Source: Buchnera aphidicola (Ceratovacuna keduensis)
GTDB lineage: Bacteria > Pseudomonadota > Gammaproteobacteria > Enterobacterales > Enterobacteriaceae
Direction: 5' to 3'
Assembly: GCF_039372665.1 (NCBI RefSeq)
Contig: NZ_CP134994.1
Location: forward strand, 248,001 to 312,000
Length of the DNA: 64,000 bases
The position numbers and the translations under genes were made by a program. Position 1 is the stretch's first letter. Every line of letters starts with the position of its first letter. The notes under the pieces are model-generated. The model saw only the letters and a list, made by a program, of their open reading frames with translations. It did not search any database and was not told where the DNA came from. This document shows, piece by piece, positions 8,157 through 19,142 of the stretch.

Positions 8157-8951
8157 ATGATATTAATAGATTCTCACTGTCATTTAGACAAAATAAATTA
8201 TAAAAAAATAAAAAAAAATATATATCAAATATTAAAAGAAGCAAAAAAAAAAAATATAAAATATATTTTAAATGTTTCTACTTCAATAAATAATTTTGAT
8301 AAAATGAAAATATTATTAAAAAATAAAAAAAATATATTTTATGCATGTGGAATACATCCATTTTATTATAAAAAAAATATAATAATTGAAGAAATTAAAA
8401 AAAGATTAAAAGAAAAAAAAGTAATTGCAGTAGGAGAAATAGGATTAGATTATTCTAAACAAAACAAAATAAACAAAGAAAGACAAAAAAAAATGTTTTT
8501 AGATCAAATAAAAATAAGTAAAGAATTTAAAAAACCTATAATAGTTCATACTAGAAATTCTATAAAAGATACAATAAAAATTTTAGAAATTTCAGAAATT
8601 AGTAATTATGGAGGAATAATACATTCTTTTAATCAAACAAATTTAAAAAATTTAAAAAAAATAATAGACCTTAATTTTTATATATCAATATCAGGTATTA
8701 TAACATTTAAAAATGCATCAGAATTAAGAAATATTATAAAATATATACCATTAAACAAACTTTTAATAGAAACAGATTCTCCATATCTTTCCCCAGAACC
8801 CTATAGAGGAAAAGAAAACAGACCATCAAATTTATATTATATAGCAAAATGTGTAGCAAAATTAAAAAAAATAAAATTAGATGAAATTTCAGAAATAATG
8901 AAAGAAAATTTTAAAAAATTATTTAATTTAAAAAAAAAATCAATAACATAA
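8157..8951 (+). CDS. ycfH: TatD-family metal-dependent hydrolase YcfH
   Basis: A TIM-barrel metallohydrolase of the TatD DNase family, 264 residues as usual. Metal ligands are visible in DSHCHLD (His7, His9), GEIGLDY, PIIVHTR and the closing TDSPYL. The exact substrate of YcfH is poorly defined; 3'-5' exonuclease activity is known for TatD paralogues. Its location between holB and ptsG matches the E. coli arrangement and separates YcfH from TatD itself. Confidence 0.93.
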   Translation: MILIDSHCHLDKINYKKIKKNIYQILKEAKKKNIKYILNVSTSINNFDKMKILLKNKKNIFYACGIHPFYYKKNIIIEEIKKRLKEKKVIAVGEIGLDYSKQNKINKERQKKMFLDQIKISKEFKKPIIVHTRNSIKDTIKILEISEISNYGGIIHSFNQTNLKNLKKIIDLNFYISISGIITFKNASELRNIIKYIPLNKLLIETDSPYLSPEPYRGKENRPSNLYYIAKCVAKLKKIKLDEISEIMKENFKKLFNLKKKSIT

Positions 8952-9004
8952 AACAAAAATATAATATAATAATTTTATAAAATACAAAAAAATAGAGATT
9001 AAAT

Positions 9005-10432
9005 ATGTTTAAAAACATTTTTTCTAATTTACAAAAAATAGGAAAATCTTTGATGTTACCTGTTTCTGTTCTTCCAATAGCAGGCATATTATTAGGTATA
9101 GGATCAGCTAATTTTTCTATTATTCCTAATTTAATTTCAAATATAATGATTGAATCTGGAAGCTCTATATTCAAAAATATGCCTCTAATTTTTGCTATAG
9201 GAATATCATTAGGTTTTACTAAAAATGATGGTGTAGCAGCATTAGCATCTGTTATTTCATATGAAATAATGTCTAAAACATTTTCTGTAACATTACCTAT
9301 TTTTACAAATCTTAACGATATATTAGAAAAACAAACTAATTTAATTGATACAGGAATTTTAGGTGGAATTTTATCAGGTGCAATGTCAGCATACTTATTT
9401 AATGTATTTTATAAAATAAACCTTCCAGAATATTTAGGATTTTTTACAGGAAAAAGATTCGTACCAATAATATCAGGATTATTTTCAATAATTTTAGGAA
9501 TTTTATTATCATTAATATGGCCTCCTATAGGCAAAACAATACAAAAATTTTCTGAATGGGCTGCATATCAAAATCCAATATTAGCATTTTTTATTTATGG
9601 ATCTATAGAAAGAGCATTAATACCATTAGGACTTCATCATATATGGAATGTACCATTTCAAATGCAAGTAGGAGAATATGTAAATAGTTCAGGAAAAATA
9701 TTTCATGGAGATATTGCAAGATATATGGCTGGTGACATTACAGCTGGTAAATTATCTGGAGGATTTTTATTTAAAATGTATGGATTGCCTGGAGCTGCTA
9801 TAGCAATATGGAAATGTGCTAAAAAAATAAATAAAAAAAAAATAGGTGGTTTAATGACATCAGCTATTTTAACTTCATTTATAACAGGTATTACAGAACC
9901 AATTGAATTTACATTTATGATATCAGCACCGATTTTATATGTAGTTCATTCTATATTATCAGGATTAGCATTTGCAATATGTATTTTGTTAAACATGAGA
10001 GCAGGAGCAAGTTTTTCTCATGGAATTATAGATTTTATGATATTAAGCGGAAATAGTAATAATATTTTATTATTTCCTATAATAGGAATATTATATGGTT
10101 TTATATATTATATAATATTTGTAACATTAATAAAATTTTTTAAATTAAATACTCCTGGAAGAGAAAAAATATATAAAACTTTCAAAAAAAATAAAAATAT
10201 TATTCCAGAATTAATTAAAGCTTTAGGAGGAAAAGAAAATATATCTAATTTAGATGCATGTATAACAAGACTTAGAATAACAGTTTTTAATTCATCTAAA
10301 GTTGACAAAAATAAAATAAATGATCTGGGAGCATCTGCTGTAATAATTTCTGGATGTGGAGTTCAAGCAATTTTTGGTACTAAATCAGATAATATAAAAA
10401 ACAATATTGAAGAATATTTAAAAAAAAATTAA
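9005..10432 (+). CDS. ptsG: Glucose-specific PTS permease, EIICB component
   Basis: This inner-membrane protein imports and phosphorylates glucose. At 475 residues it is near E. coli PtsG (477). The EIIC membrane domain covers about residues 1-385, with hydrophobic helices starting [19 protein letters not shown] and the conserved TGITEPIEF. After the linker NTPGRE, the EIIB domain carries the phosphocysteine Cys419 in ACITRLR (Cys421 in E. coli). Its codons are slightly less AT-extreme than its neighbours, as expected for a conserved membrane protein. A terminator follows at 10449-10466. Confidence 0.97.
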   Translation: MFKNIFSNLQKIGKSLMLPVSVLPIAGILLGIGSANFSIIPNLISNIMIESGSSIFKNMPLIFAIGISLGFTKNDGVAALASVISYEIMSKTFSVTLPIFTNLNDILEKQTNLIDTGILGGILSGAMSAYLFNVFYKINLPEYLGFFTGKRFVPIISGLFSIILGILLSLIWPPIGKTIQKFSEWAAYQNPILAFFIYGSIERALIPLGLHHIWNVPFQMQVGEYVNSSGKIFHGDIARYMAGDITAGKLSGGFLFKMYGLPGAAIAIWKCAKKINKKKIGGLMTSAILTSFITGITEPIEFTFMISAPILYVVHSILSGLAFAICILLNMRAGASFSHGIIDFMILSGNSNNILLFPIIGILYGFIYYIIFVTLIKFFKLNTPGREKIYKTFKKNKNIIPELIKALGGKENISNLDACITRLRITVFNSSKVDKNKINDLGASAVIISGCGVQAIFGTKSDNIKNNIEEYLKKN

Positions 10433-10448
10433 ACAATATCAAATAATA

Positions 10449-10466
10449 GTGGGTTTTATAACCCAC
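10449..10466 (+). terminator. Terminator hairpin after ptsG
   Basis: GTGGGTT (10449-10455) pairs with AACCCAC (10460-10466) around a 4-base loop. It lies 16 bases after the ptsG stop and before the hinT ribosome-binding site. It has one of the higher G+C contents in the region, as expected for a selected stem. Confidence 0.7.
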
Positions 10467-10504
10467 AATATAAAAAATCTAATAAATTAAAAAAGGAAAT
10501 TAAT

Positions 10505-10849
10505 ATGAATTGTAAAAATATTTTTATGAAAATAATAAAAAAAAAAATAAAATCAAAAATAATATATCAAAATAAAAAAGTTACAGCTTTTGAAGATATA
10601 GAACCTAAATCTCCAATACATATACTAATAGTTCCTAACAAAATAATCAAATCTACAAACAAAATAAATAAAAAAAATAAACATATAATAGGAACTATGA
10701 CGTATGTAGCAATAAAAATAGCAAAAAAACTTAATTTTTATAAAGATGGATATAGAATTGTAATAAATTGTAATAAACATGGAGGACAAACAATACCACA
10801 TCTACATATGCATTTATTAGGAGGAAAAATATTAGGAAATTTTTGTTAA
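10505..10849 (+). CDS. hinT: HIT-family nucleoside phosphoramidase HinT
   Basis: HinT hydrolyses purine nucleoside phosphoramidates such as adenylated lysine by-products. The protein has 114 residues. The histidine triad HLHMHLLGG (His99, His101, His103) and the preceding NKHGGQ are clear. The N terminus ([15 protein letters not shown]) matches E. coli VYQDDLVTAFRDISP. A good AAGGA site precedes the ATG. It lies after ptsG as in E. coli and converges on asnS, with only 31 bases between them. Confidence 0.94.
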   Translation: MNCKNIFMKIIKKKIKSKIIYQNKKVTAFEDIEPKSPIHILIVPNKIIKSTNKINKKNKHIIGTMTYVAIKIAKKLNFYKDGYRIVINCNKHGGQTIPHLHMHLLGGKILGNFC

Positions 10850-10880
10850 TAAAAAATATTAAAAATTAAAGTATTAAATT

Positions 10881-12254
10881 TTAATAATTAAATTTATTAA
10901 GAGTTTTTGGAAAAGGAGATGCATCTCTAATATTTTCTAATCCTATTATATAACATAATAATCTTTCAAATCCTATTCCAAATCCTGAATGAAAAGAAGT
11001 TCCATATTTTCTTAAATCTCTATACCACCAATATTTTTCTTTACTTAAATTAAATTCATTAAATTTATTATCTAATATTTCTAATCTTTCTTCTCTTTGA
11101 GAACCTCCTACAACTTCACCTATATTAGGAAGAAATATATCCATAGAAGCAACAGTAACATTATCAGAATTATTTCTCATATAAAATGCTTTTAATTGTT
11201 TAGGAAAATTTTTTATTATTACAGGTTTACAAAAATATTTATTTACAATATATTTTTCTTTATCTAAAGATATATCTTCTCCAAAAGATATTTTTTTTCC
11301 TAATTTATTTAATAAAATAATGATATCTTTATATTCTAATTCTATAAAATTTAGTTCTATCAAATTATTTAAATTAATTATTATATTTTTATTAAAATTT
11401 TTTTCTAAAAATTCTATATCATAAAGACAATCTTTTAATATATATTCAGAAACATATTTTAAAATATTTTTAGACAATAATATTATCTTTTTTAAATCAA
11501 AAAAAGATACTTCTACTTCTAGCATCCAAAATTCAGATAAATGTCTTTTAGTATTAGAATCTTCTGATCTAAATACTGGACCAAATGTATATACTTTAGA
11601 CAAAGCAGATGCATAAGTTTCTAAAGTTAATTGACCTGATACAGTTAAAAAAGAATCTTTAAAAAATTTTTTTTTTTCATTCAACAATTTGCTTTTTTGA
11701 AAAAAATTATATGGACTTACATTAAACATAGATCCTGATCCTTCAGTATTTATTCTAGTAATAATAGGAGTTGGAACCCATATAAAATTTTCTTTTTTAA
11801 AAAAATTATTTATACCATTTAATAAACTATTTCTAATTCTTGAAACAGAACTAAAAAATTTAGTTCTAGGTCTTAAATGAGCAAATTTTCTTAAATATTC
11901 AAAAGTATGTTTTTTTAAAGAAATAGGATATTTATCTGGATCATTTATAATTCCAAAAATTTTTAATTTATTTAATAATAATTCATATTTTTGCTCCTTT
12001 CTTCTAGAATATATTAAAATACCTATTGCACAAATAGAACAACCACTAGTTAATTTAATAATTTCATCTTTATAATTTTTTAAATTTGATTTAGCTATAA
12101 TTTGTAAAGTATTAGAACAAGATCCATCAAAAATATCAATAAAAGATATTCCATTTTTAGAATCTCTTTTGCTTCTTATCCATCCATAAACTTTTATTGT
12201 TTTTTTAATTTTTATTTTATTATAAAATATTTCTTTTATAGAAAAAATTTTCAT
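10881..12254 (-). CDS. asnS: Asparaginyl-tRNA synthetase
   Basis: This class IIb synthetase charges tRNA-Asn. Its 457 residues compare with about 466 in E. coli. An N-terminal OB-fold anticodon-binding domain (KVYGWIRSKRDS, FIDIFDGS) leads into the catalytic core with motif 2 (VFRSEDSNTKRHLSEFWMLEVE) and motif 3 (GFGIGFERLLCYI). It starts at ATG 12254 and ends 31 bases from convergent hinT. Confidence 0.96.
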   Translation of the reverse strand: MKIFSIKEIFYNKIKIKKTIKVYGWIRSKRDSKNGISFIDIFDGSCSNTLQIIAKSNLKNYKDEIIKLTSGCSICAIGILIYSRRKEQKYELLLNKLKIFGIINDPDKYPISLKKHTFEYLRKFAHLRPRTKFFSSVSRIRNSLLNGINNFFKKENFIWVPTPIITRINTEGSGSMFNVSPYNFFQKSKLLNEKKKFFKDSFLTVSGQLTLETYASALSKVYTFGPVFRSEDSNTKRHLSEFWMLEVEVSFFDLKKIILLSKNILKYVSEYILKDCLYDIEFLEKNFNKNIIINLNNLIELNFIELEYKDIIILLNKLGKKISFGEDISLDKEKYIVNKYFCKPVIIKNFPKQLKAFYMRNNSDNVTVASMDIFLPNIGEVVGGSQREERLEILDNKFNEFNLSKEKYWWYRDLRKYGTSFHSGFGIGFERLLCYIIGLENIRDASPFPKTLNKFNY

Positions 12255-12386
12255 TTTTATTTACCAAAAAGTATAAAGAAAAAATATATTAAAATTATAA
12301 ATTAAAAAAATATAATTATAAACAAATTTATACATTATTAATAAAATAAATAAAAAAAATATAATTCTTTGATAATTTTTTAATAA

Positions 12387-15224
12387 TTATTTAATTTTCT
12401 TTATTTTTTTTATAATTGATTTTTTAATTTTGTTTAAATTAAAAATTTTATTTTTCTCAAATTCTACTATATTTTTAGGAGCTTTTTTTATAAAATTTTT
12501 ATTACTAAGTTTATTTTTTGAAATATTTATATTAAAATTTATTTTTTTTATTTTATCTATAAAATTTTTAATATCTAATACATTATTACATTGTTTTTTA
12601 TAAATAATAATTATTTTCGCTTCTTTTAAAATTTTAACAAAATGATTTCTATAATCATATGTGTTTTCGACCAAAATTATTTTTTTTAAATTAGCCATTT
12701 TTTCTAAAAAATATATGTTTTTAAAAAAAATTTTTTTTAAAGAAATTTCATAAAATTTTATTGCAACGGAAATTTTTTTTGAAAAATTTATTTTTATTTT
12801 GTTTCTAATAGATCTAATATTTTTTAAAAATTTTTTTATAAAAGTTACATTATATAAAACGTTTTTATTTACAAGATTTTTTTTATAATTAGGAAATTTT
12901 TGTAATAAAATACTTTTAGAACAATTTTTTGTAAAACATTTTATTTTTTGCCATATTGATTCTGTTATAAATGGAATAATAGGATGAGAAGAAATTAATA
13001 ATAATTCAAAGATTTTAATTAAATTATTTTTACAATATAATATATCTTTTTTAGAAAAAAATTTAAAAATTATTTTTAAAAATTCTAAATACCAATTACA
13101 AAAATTATTCCAAATAAAATTGTATAAAACTATAGAAGCTTTATCAAATCTAAAGTTGTCTATATAGTATCTATATTTTTTTATCATAATATTATATTTT
13201 GAAATTATCCAAATATCTATAATATTAAATTTTCTAAAAACCATGTCTTTATTTATTTCTTTTTTAGATATATTAGAAAATATAAAAACATTAATATTCC
13301 AAATTTTATTACAAAAACTTTTATATCCTTTTAATCTTTTCATATCCCAATTTATATTTCTAGTAGGAGAAGATAAAGAAACTAAAGTAAATCTTAAAGC
13401 ATCAACTCCATAAGAATCTATTCCATTAGGAAAATTTTTTTTTGTTCTAATAAAAATATTATTTTTCATAGAACTTTTAAACATATATTTAGTTCTTTTT
13501 TTTAATAAATTTTTTAAAGAAATTCCATCTATTATATCAATTGGATCTATCACGTTTCCTTTAGATTTAGACATTTTATTTCCAATGTCATCTCGTATTA
13601 ATCCTGTTATATAAACTTTTTTAAAAGGTATTTGAATAGGAAATTTTTTATTTCCTTTTAATAAAACTAAAGTTAACATTATCATTCTAGATATCCAAAA
13701 AAATATAATGTCAAAACCACTAACTAAAACATCAGTAGGATGAAACATTTTTAATAAATTATTTTTTTTAGGCCAACCCAAAGAAGAAAAAGACCATATA
13801 GCTGAAGAAAACCAAGTATCTAATACATCTTTATCTCTCTTTAAAAAAAAATTCTTTGGTAATAAATTTTTTTTTATAATTTCTTTTTTATTAATTCCTA
13901 CATATATCTTACCAGCTTTATCATACCATACTGGTATTCTATGACCCCAAAATAATTGTCTTGATATACACCAATCATCTAAATTTTTCATCCAAGAAAA
14001 AAATACATTTTTATATTTTTCTGGAATAAATTTTATTAAATCATCTTTAACTAATTTTAATGCTTTTTTAGAAATTTTATTTACTTTTAAATACCATTGA
14101 TCAGTTATTCTAGGTTCTATTAAAGAACCTGTTCTATCACCTACAAAAATTTTTATATTTGTATTAATTGTTTTATCTAATAAATTATTTTTTTTTAAAA
14201 TTTTTATAATTTTTTTTCTTGCTATAAATTTATCTAAATTATGTAAAAATTTTGGAGAATTTTCTTTATGAACAATATTATTAAAATATATTGTAAATTT
14301 TTTACAAATATTTCCAGAATCAGTAAAAATGTTTATTATAGGTAATTTATTATTATAAGCTATTTTATAATCATTAAAATCATGAGCTGGAGTAATTTTG
14401 ACGCACCCAGTACCCTTAAATTTCTTTATAGTTTTATCTGATATTATAGGAATAATTCTATTAACAATAGGAACTAAAACTTTTTTTCCTAAAAAGTTTT
14501 TATATCTAGAATCAGTTGGATTAACAGCAATAGCAACATCACCTAAAAGAGTTTCAGGTCTTGTTGTTGCAACTATTATATATTTTTTTTTATTTTTTAT
14601 TTCATTATTATTTACAATATAATATTTTATATACCACATGAATCCTTTACATTTTTTTTTTTCTATTTCTATATCTGATATAACACTTTTGCAACTAAAA
14701 TCCCAGTTTACTAAAGATTTTTTTTTATATATTAAATTTTTATTGTATAAAGATATAAAAGCAAATTTAACAGAATGGGACATATTTTTATCCATAGTAA
14801 AACAATTCCTTTTCCAATTTACTGAACTACCTAATCTTCTTATTTGAGAATAAATATTATTCTGCATTTTATCTTTCCATTTCCATATAACTCTTAAAAA
14901 ATCTTTTTTAGAAAATTTTATCTTATTAGATTTATACTTTGAAAATAAATAATTTTTTACTATTATTTGAGTTGCTATTCCAGCATGATCAGTACCAGGT
15001 TGCCATAATATGTTTTTACCAATCATTTTATTATATCTTATTATAATATCCATTATAGTATGTTGAAATGCATGACCCATATGCAAATCTCCAGTAATAT
15101 TTGGGGGAGGCATTACTATACAAAAATTATTTTTATTTTGTTTTTTATATTCAAAGTAACCATTTTTTTCCCAAAAATCATATAAAACTTTTTCTATTCT
15201 TTTATGATCATATATTTTTTTCAT
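12387..15224 (-). CDS. valS: Valyl-tRNA synthetase
   Basis: This class Ia synthetase has 945 residues, against about 951 in E. coli. The ATP-binding HMGH is at residues 48-51 and KMSKS near residue 550. The CP1 editing domain keeps TTRPETLLGD and GTGCVKITPAHDFNDY, so hydrolysis of Thr-tRNA-Val should be intact, in contrast to LeuS in this window. A C-terminal arm follows, rich in Lys, Ile and Asn. holC and pepA, its usual downstream neighbours, are not present. Confidence 0.97.
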   Translation of the reverse strand: MKKIYDHKRIEKVLYDFWEKNGYFEYKKQNKNNFCIVMPPPNITGDLHMGHAFQHTIMDIIIRYNKMIGKNILWQPGTDHAGIATQIIVKNYLFSKYKSNKIKFSKKDFLRVIWKWKDKMQNNIYSQIRRLGSSVNWKRNCFTMDKNMSHSVKFAFISLYNKNLIYKKKSLVNWDFSCKSVISDIEIEKKKCKGFMWYIKYYIVNNNEIKNKKKYIIVATTRPETLLGDVAIAVNPTDSRYKNFLGKKVLVPIVNRIIPIISDKTIKKFKGTGCVKITPAHDFNDYKIAYNNKLPIINIFTDSGNICKKFTIYFNNIVHKENSPKFLHNLDKFIARKKIIKILKKNNLLDKTINTNIKIFVGDRTGSLIEPRITDQWYLKVNKISKKALKLVKDDLIKFIPEKYKNVFFSWMKNLDDWCISRQLFWGHRIPVWYDKAGKIYVGINKKEIIKKNLLPKNFFLKRDKDVLDTWFSSAIWSFSSLGWPKKNNLLKMFHPTDVLVSGFDIIFFWISRMIMLTLVLLKGNKKFPIQIPFKKVYITGLIRDDIGNKMSKSKGNVIDPIDIIDGISLKNLLKKRTKYMFKSSMKNNIFIRTKKNFPNGIDSYGVDALRFTLVSLSSPTRNINWDMKRLKGYKSFCNKIWNINVFIFSNISKKEINKDMVFRKFNIIDIWIISKYNIMIKKYRYYIDNFRFDKASIVLYNFIWNNFCNWYLEFLKIIFKFFSKKDILYCKNNLIKIFELLLISSHPIIPFITESIWQKIKCFTKNCSKSILLQKFPNYKKNLVNKNVLYNVTFIKKFLKNIRSIRNKIKINFSKKISVAIKFYEISLKKIFFKNIYFLEKMANLKKIILVENTYDYRNHFVKILKEAKIIIIYKKQCNNVLDIKNFIDKIKKINFNINISKNKLSNKNFIKKAPKNIVEFEKNKIFNLNKIKKSIIKKIKKIK

Positions 15225-15641
15225 ATTGTTTTTATTATAAAAATTAATTGTTTTTTAATTTAAAATATATATTTTAATAAAATTTTTTAATACTAAAACA
15301 AATTAAAATTATATCAAAAAAAAATATATATATTAAATAAAAATATATTTATAGAAATAAATATAACATATAAAAATTTTGTACTTTTAAAAATGATAAT
15401 ATTTTTTTTATATTACAAAAATAAAAAATATAATATATATTAAAAATATTAATAAATTTTATATTTAAAAAAAAATAATTTTAAAAATATTTATTAAAAT
15501 ATTATATATTATAAAAATAATAAAAAATAAAATATATAATTAAAAATTATTATATAAATATAAAAATAAAAATAAAATATATAAAAATAAAAAATTTTAC
15601 ACTAAAATACATAAAAATTAAAATCATATAAAAAATATATT
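15225..15641. other. Gene-free spacer between divergent valS and argF
   Basis: About 417 bases of nearly pure A/T between two divergently transcribed genes. It must hold both promoters, but none is distinctive against the background. I see no ORF, no ArgR-box pair that I would defend, and no RNA gene. Confidence 0.7.
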
Positions 15642-16643
15642 ATGAAAAATTCATTATATAAAAAAAGTTTATTATCTTTAAAAGACTTAAATAAATTAGA
15701 AATAAAAAAAATAATTAATTTAGCTAAAAAATTAAAATATTTAAAAAAAATAAAAAAAGAAAAATCATTTTTAAAAGGTAAAAAAATAATATCAATATTT
15801 GAACTAAATTCAACAAGAACTAGATGTGCATTCGAAATATCTGCTTTTAATCAAAAAGTAAATGTAACAAACTTAGATGTAAAAAACACTCATATGGGAA
15901 AAAAAGAATCTATAGAAGATACTATAAAAATATTTAACTTTATGTATGATGCTATACAATATAGAGGACCAAATCATAATATAATAAAAAAAATAAAAAA
16001 ATATTCTAAAATACCTGTATGGAATGGTCTTACTAATAAATATCATCCTATACAAATATTATCAGATATATTTACAATTATAGAAAATTCTAAAAAAAAT
16101 AAAAAATTATATAAAATTACTATTGCATATATAGGAGATTGTAAAAACAATATTGCAAAAACTATTTTAGAAGCTTCAAATATTTTAAAAATAAATGTAA
16201 ATATGATATCTAATAAAAAATTTTTACCAAAAATTAAAAAAAAAAATAAGAAGATATTATGTACAGAAAATAAATATATAGGATTAAACAATGTAGATTT
16301 TATATATACTGATACATGGTTCTCTATGAATCAAAAAAATAATAAAATAAAAGAAAAAATAAAATTATTAAAAAAATATCAAATTAATAAAAATTTATTA
16401 AAAAAAACTAAAAATTGTAATACAAAAATTTTACATTGTATGCCTGCAATTCATAATAATAAAACAGAATTTTCTAAAAAAATTTTTAAAAAATATAAAA
16501 TTAAAAATGGATTAGAAATAACTGACGAAGTTTTTAAATCTAAAAATAGTTTAGTTTTTGAACAAGCAGAAAATAAAATATATATAATACAAGCAATAAT
16601 GATATTAAGTTTAAAAAAAAATATAAATTTTTTAAAATTTTAA
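15642..16643 (+). CDS. argF: Ornithine carbamoyltransferase
   Basis: This enzyme makes citrulline from ornithine and carbamoyl phosphate for arginine synthesis, one of the essential amino acids a Buchnera-type symbiont supplies. Its 333 residues match E. coli ArgF/ArgI (334). The carbamoyl-phosphate loop STRTR is at residues 57-61, YRGPNH corresponds to the usual YRG region, and HCMPA (His265, Cys266) is the ornithine-site HCLPA. In E. coli this locus beside valS is argI, so the symbol argI is equally apt. Confidence 0.95.
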   Translation: MKNSLYKKSLLSLKDLNKLEIKKIINLAKKLKYLKKIKKEKSFLKGKKIISIFELNSTRTRCAFEISAFNQKVNVTNLDVKNTHMGKKESIEDTIKIFNFMYDAIQYRGPNHNIIKKIKKYSKIPVWNGLTNKYHPIQILSDIFTIIENSKKNKKLYKITIAYIGDCKNNIAKTILEASNILKINVNMISNKKFLPKIKKKNKKILCTENKYIGLNNVDFIYTDTWFSMNQKNNKIKEKIKLLKKYQINKNLLKKTKNCNTKILHCMPAIHNNKTEFSKKIFKKYKIKNGLEITDEVFKSKNSLVFEQAENKIYIIQAIMILSLKKNINFLKF

Positions 16644-16704
16644 TTACATTTTTAATATATAATAAAAAAATATATAAAAAAAATAATATAAAATTTTTAA
16701 TAAA

Positions 16705-17082
16705 ATGAAAAATATTAAAAAAAATATTCCAAAAGAAATAGGTCCATATAGTTATATTTATGAATCAAAAGGAATTTTTATGATATCAGGTCAAATACCA
16801 ATATCTACAAAAAACAAAAAAATTCCTAAAAACATATCTTTACAAACTAAAATAGTATTAAAAAACATAAAAAATATTATAAAATATAATAATTTAAAAA
16901 TAAAAAATATAGCAAAAATTACAATTTTTATAACAAATATTAAAAATATAAAAATAATAAATAAAATATATAAAAAATTTTTTAAAAAATATACAAAAAA
17001 ATTTCCTGCTAGAACATGTGTAGAAGTATCTAAACTACCTAAAAATTCTGATATAGAAATAGATGCAATAGCAATTAAATAA
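16705..17082 (+). CDS. ridA: Reactive enamine/imine deaminase RidA
   Basis: RidA hydrolyses 2-aminoacrylate-type intermediates released by PLP enzymes, protecting branched-chain amino acid synthesis. The 125 residues carry IGPYSYI, MISGQIPI and FPARTCVEVSKLP, with the substrate-carboxylate Arg in ARTCVEV. E. coli RidA (128 residues) aligns throughout. It lies 61 bases after argF and converges on deaD, with a shared hairpin between them. Confidence 0.94.
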   Translation: MKNIKKNIPKEIGPYSYIYESKGIFMISGQIPISTKNKKIPKNISLQTKIVLKNIKNIIKYNNLKIKNIAKITIFITNIKNIKIINKIYKKFFKKYTKKFPARTCVEVSKLPKNSDIEIDAIAIK

Positions 17083-17084
17083 AA

Positions 17085-17103
17085 TATGCCACGTAGTGGC
17101 ATA
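17085..17103. terminator. Bidirectional terminator between ridA and deaD
   Basis: TATGCCAC (17085-17092) pairs with GTGGCATA (17096-17103) around a 3-base loop, just after the ridA stop and 13 bases from the deaD stop. The stem is compact and G/C-bearing in an otherwise AT-only spacer between converging genes. Confidence 0.75.
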
Positions 17104-17116
17104 ATATTAAAAAATT

Positions 17117-18862
17117 TTAATTAAATCTTTTATTTCTTCTATTAATATTTTTTTTAAAAACATCTTTTTTAAAAAATTTACTTTTTAAATTTTTATTAAA
17201 TGCATTGTTTTTAAATCCATGTATAAATCTAATATTAATTAATTTATTTAAAATTCTAGTATTTTTGAAATTTTCTAAAAAATTATTTTTTTTTGTCACA
17301 TTTTTTGATATTTCTATAGTAGAATAAAAATCAAAAAGTTTTATATGTCCTATATTTTTACTACTAATATTACCTTCATTAGCTATAGCACCTACAATAT
17401 GTCTTACTTCTACCCCGTCTCTTTTACCTACACTTATTTTGTATAAATTCATATTATAAACATTTTTTTTATATAATTTATTTGAATTTTTATCATAAAA
17501 ATTTTCTTTAATTTTTCTATTTAAAAAAGTTTTTCTTAATTTATTCTCTTCTTTTATAACTAATGGTCTATCTTTTTGAGCTATTTTTAATAATATAGGT
17601 AATAATATATTAGAATCAATATTTTTTATTACGTCCATTTTTTTTAATATTTTTTTATATATATCTAAATCTTTACTATTTGATTCTTCTATAATTTTTT
17701 TACAAAAATTATTTAATCTAATTTTTTCTAAATATTTAGAATTAGGTAAATCTATTCTTAATATTTTAGTTTTTATAGATCTCTCTATATTATACAATAA
17801 TCTTCTTTCTCTAGGTTCTACAAATAATAGAGCATTTCCTGATCTACCAGCTCTACCTGTTCTTCCTATCCTATGTATATATGATTCTACATCCATTGGA
17901 ATATCATAATTAATAACTAAACTAATTCTATCTACATCTAAACCTCTTGCTGCAACATCCGTTGCAATTAATATATCTAATCTTCCATCTTTTAACTTTT
18001 CTAATGTTTTTTCTCTTATAGATTGATTCATATCTCCATTTAATGCAGAACTATTATAACCATTTTTTTCTAATACTTCAGAAACTTCTATAGTAGAATT
18101 TTTTGTTTTTACAAAAATTATAGTTGCAGAAAATTTTTCTGTTTCCAAAAATTTTATTAATGCATCAGTTTTTTTTCCATATATTATACAAAATTTTTGA
18201 TTTATGTTAGGTCTATTTTGTATACTAGATTCTACTTTTATTTCTTTTGGAAATTTCATAAACCTTCTAGAAATTCTTCTAATTTCATTAGGCATAGTAG
18301 CAGAAAAAAGAGCAGTCTGATGATTTTTAGGAACATTAGACATTATATTTTCTACATCTTCTATAAAACCCATTCTAAGCATTTCATCAGCTTCATCTAA
18401 AACTAAACTTTTTAAATTTGAAAGATTTAAAGTACCCCTTTTAATATGATCTAATAATCTTCCTGGAGTGCCTACTATAATTTGAGGTCCTAATCTTAAT
18501 ATTTTTAATTGTAATTCATATCTTTGTCCTCCATATAATGCTAAAACATTTATTCCTGAAATATATTTAGAAAATATGGAAAAAGATTTTGACACTTGTA
18601 TAGCTAATTCTCTAGTTGGAGTTAATACTAAAATTTGAGGCATTCTTAAATTTAGTTTTATATTATTTAATAAAGGTAAAGCAAAAGCAGCTGTTTTACC
18701 ACTTCCTGTTTGTGCCATTCCTAATACATCTATTCCCTTTAATAAAAAAGGTATACATAATTTTTGAATTGGAGAAGGTATTGTATATTTTATTTCATTT
18801 AATGATTTTATTAAACAATCTTTTAATCCTAAAGAAGAAAATGTAAATTTATTATTAGTCAT
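17117..18862 (-). CDS. deaD: DEAD-box RNA helicase DeaD (CsdA)
   Basis: An ATP-dependent RNA helicase of ribosome assembly and mRNA decay. Its 581 residues compare with about 629 in E. coli. Motifs in order are [34 protein letters not shown] and HRIGRTGR. The C-terminal RNA-binding domain is recognisable at [16 protein letters not shown] and IGHIKLF, which identifies DeaD rather than RhlB, RhlE or SrmB. It follows pnp, its usual neighbour; nlpI between them is lost. It may be the main helicase for RNA turnover here. Confidence 0.95.
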   Translation of the reverse strand: MTNNKFTFSSLGLKDCLIKSLNEIKYTIPSPIQKLCIPFLLKGIDVLGMAQTGSGKTAAFALPLLNNIKLNLRMPQILVLTPTRELAIQVSKSFSIFSKYISGINVLALYGGQRYELQLKILRLGPQIIVGTPGRLLDHIKRGTLNLSNLKSLVLDEADEMLRMGFIEDVENIMSNVPKNHQTALFSATMPNEIRRISRRFMKFPKEIKVESSIQNRPNINQKFCIIYGKKTDALIKFLETEKFSATIIFVKTKNSTIEVSEVLEKNGYNSSALNGDMNQSIREKTLEKLKDGRLDILIATDVAARGLDVDRISLVINYDIPMDVESYIHRIGRTGRAGRSGNALLFVEPRERRLLYNIERSIKTKILRIDLPNSKYLEKIRLNNFCKKIIEESNSKDLDIYKKILKKMDVIKNIDSNILLPILLKIAQKDRPLVIKEENKLRKTFLNRKIKENFYDKNSNKLYKKNVYNMNLYKISVGKRDGVEVRHIVGAIANEGNISSKNIGHIKLFDFYSTIEISKNVTKKNNFLENFKNTRILNKLINIRFIHGFKNNAFNKNLKSKFFKKDVFKKNINRRNKRFN

Positions 18863-19142
18863 GCAATTTTATATGCCTTTTAATTTACAAATATTATTTA
18901 TATTAACTAAAATAATAAATTTTATTTAAAACTATTTTAAAAATTTTAATAAGATTTAATTATTTTATCATAAATAATAAAATTTCGTATATAATTTATA
19001 TGATTGAAATATATTAATTTTTTTTAATAATAAAAATATATTAATAAAAAATAATAATATTTATTATAATTTTTTAATCAAAAAATATTACTAAAATATA
19101 CAAAATAAAATAAATATTATAAAAAAATGTTTTAATATCTTT

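Noticed and set aside
15225-15641. ArgR-box candidates in the argF upstream spacer
   Set aside because: AT-rich imperfect palindromes occur everywhere at this base composition; none was paired and spaced convincingly.
16791-17102. 103-codon minus-strand ORF opposite ridA, predicted hydrophobic
   Set aside because: Same shadow effect: T-rich complement reads as Phe, Leu and Ile; the plus strand encodes a clear RidA.
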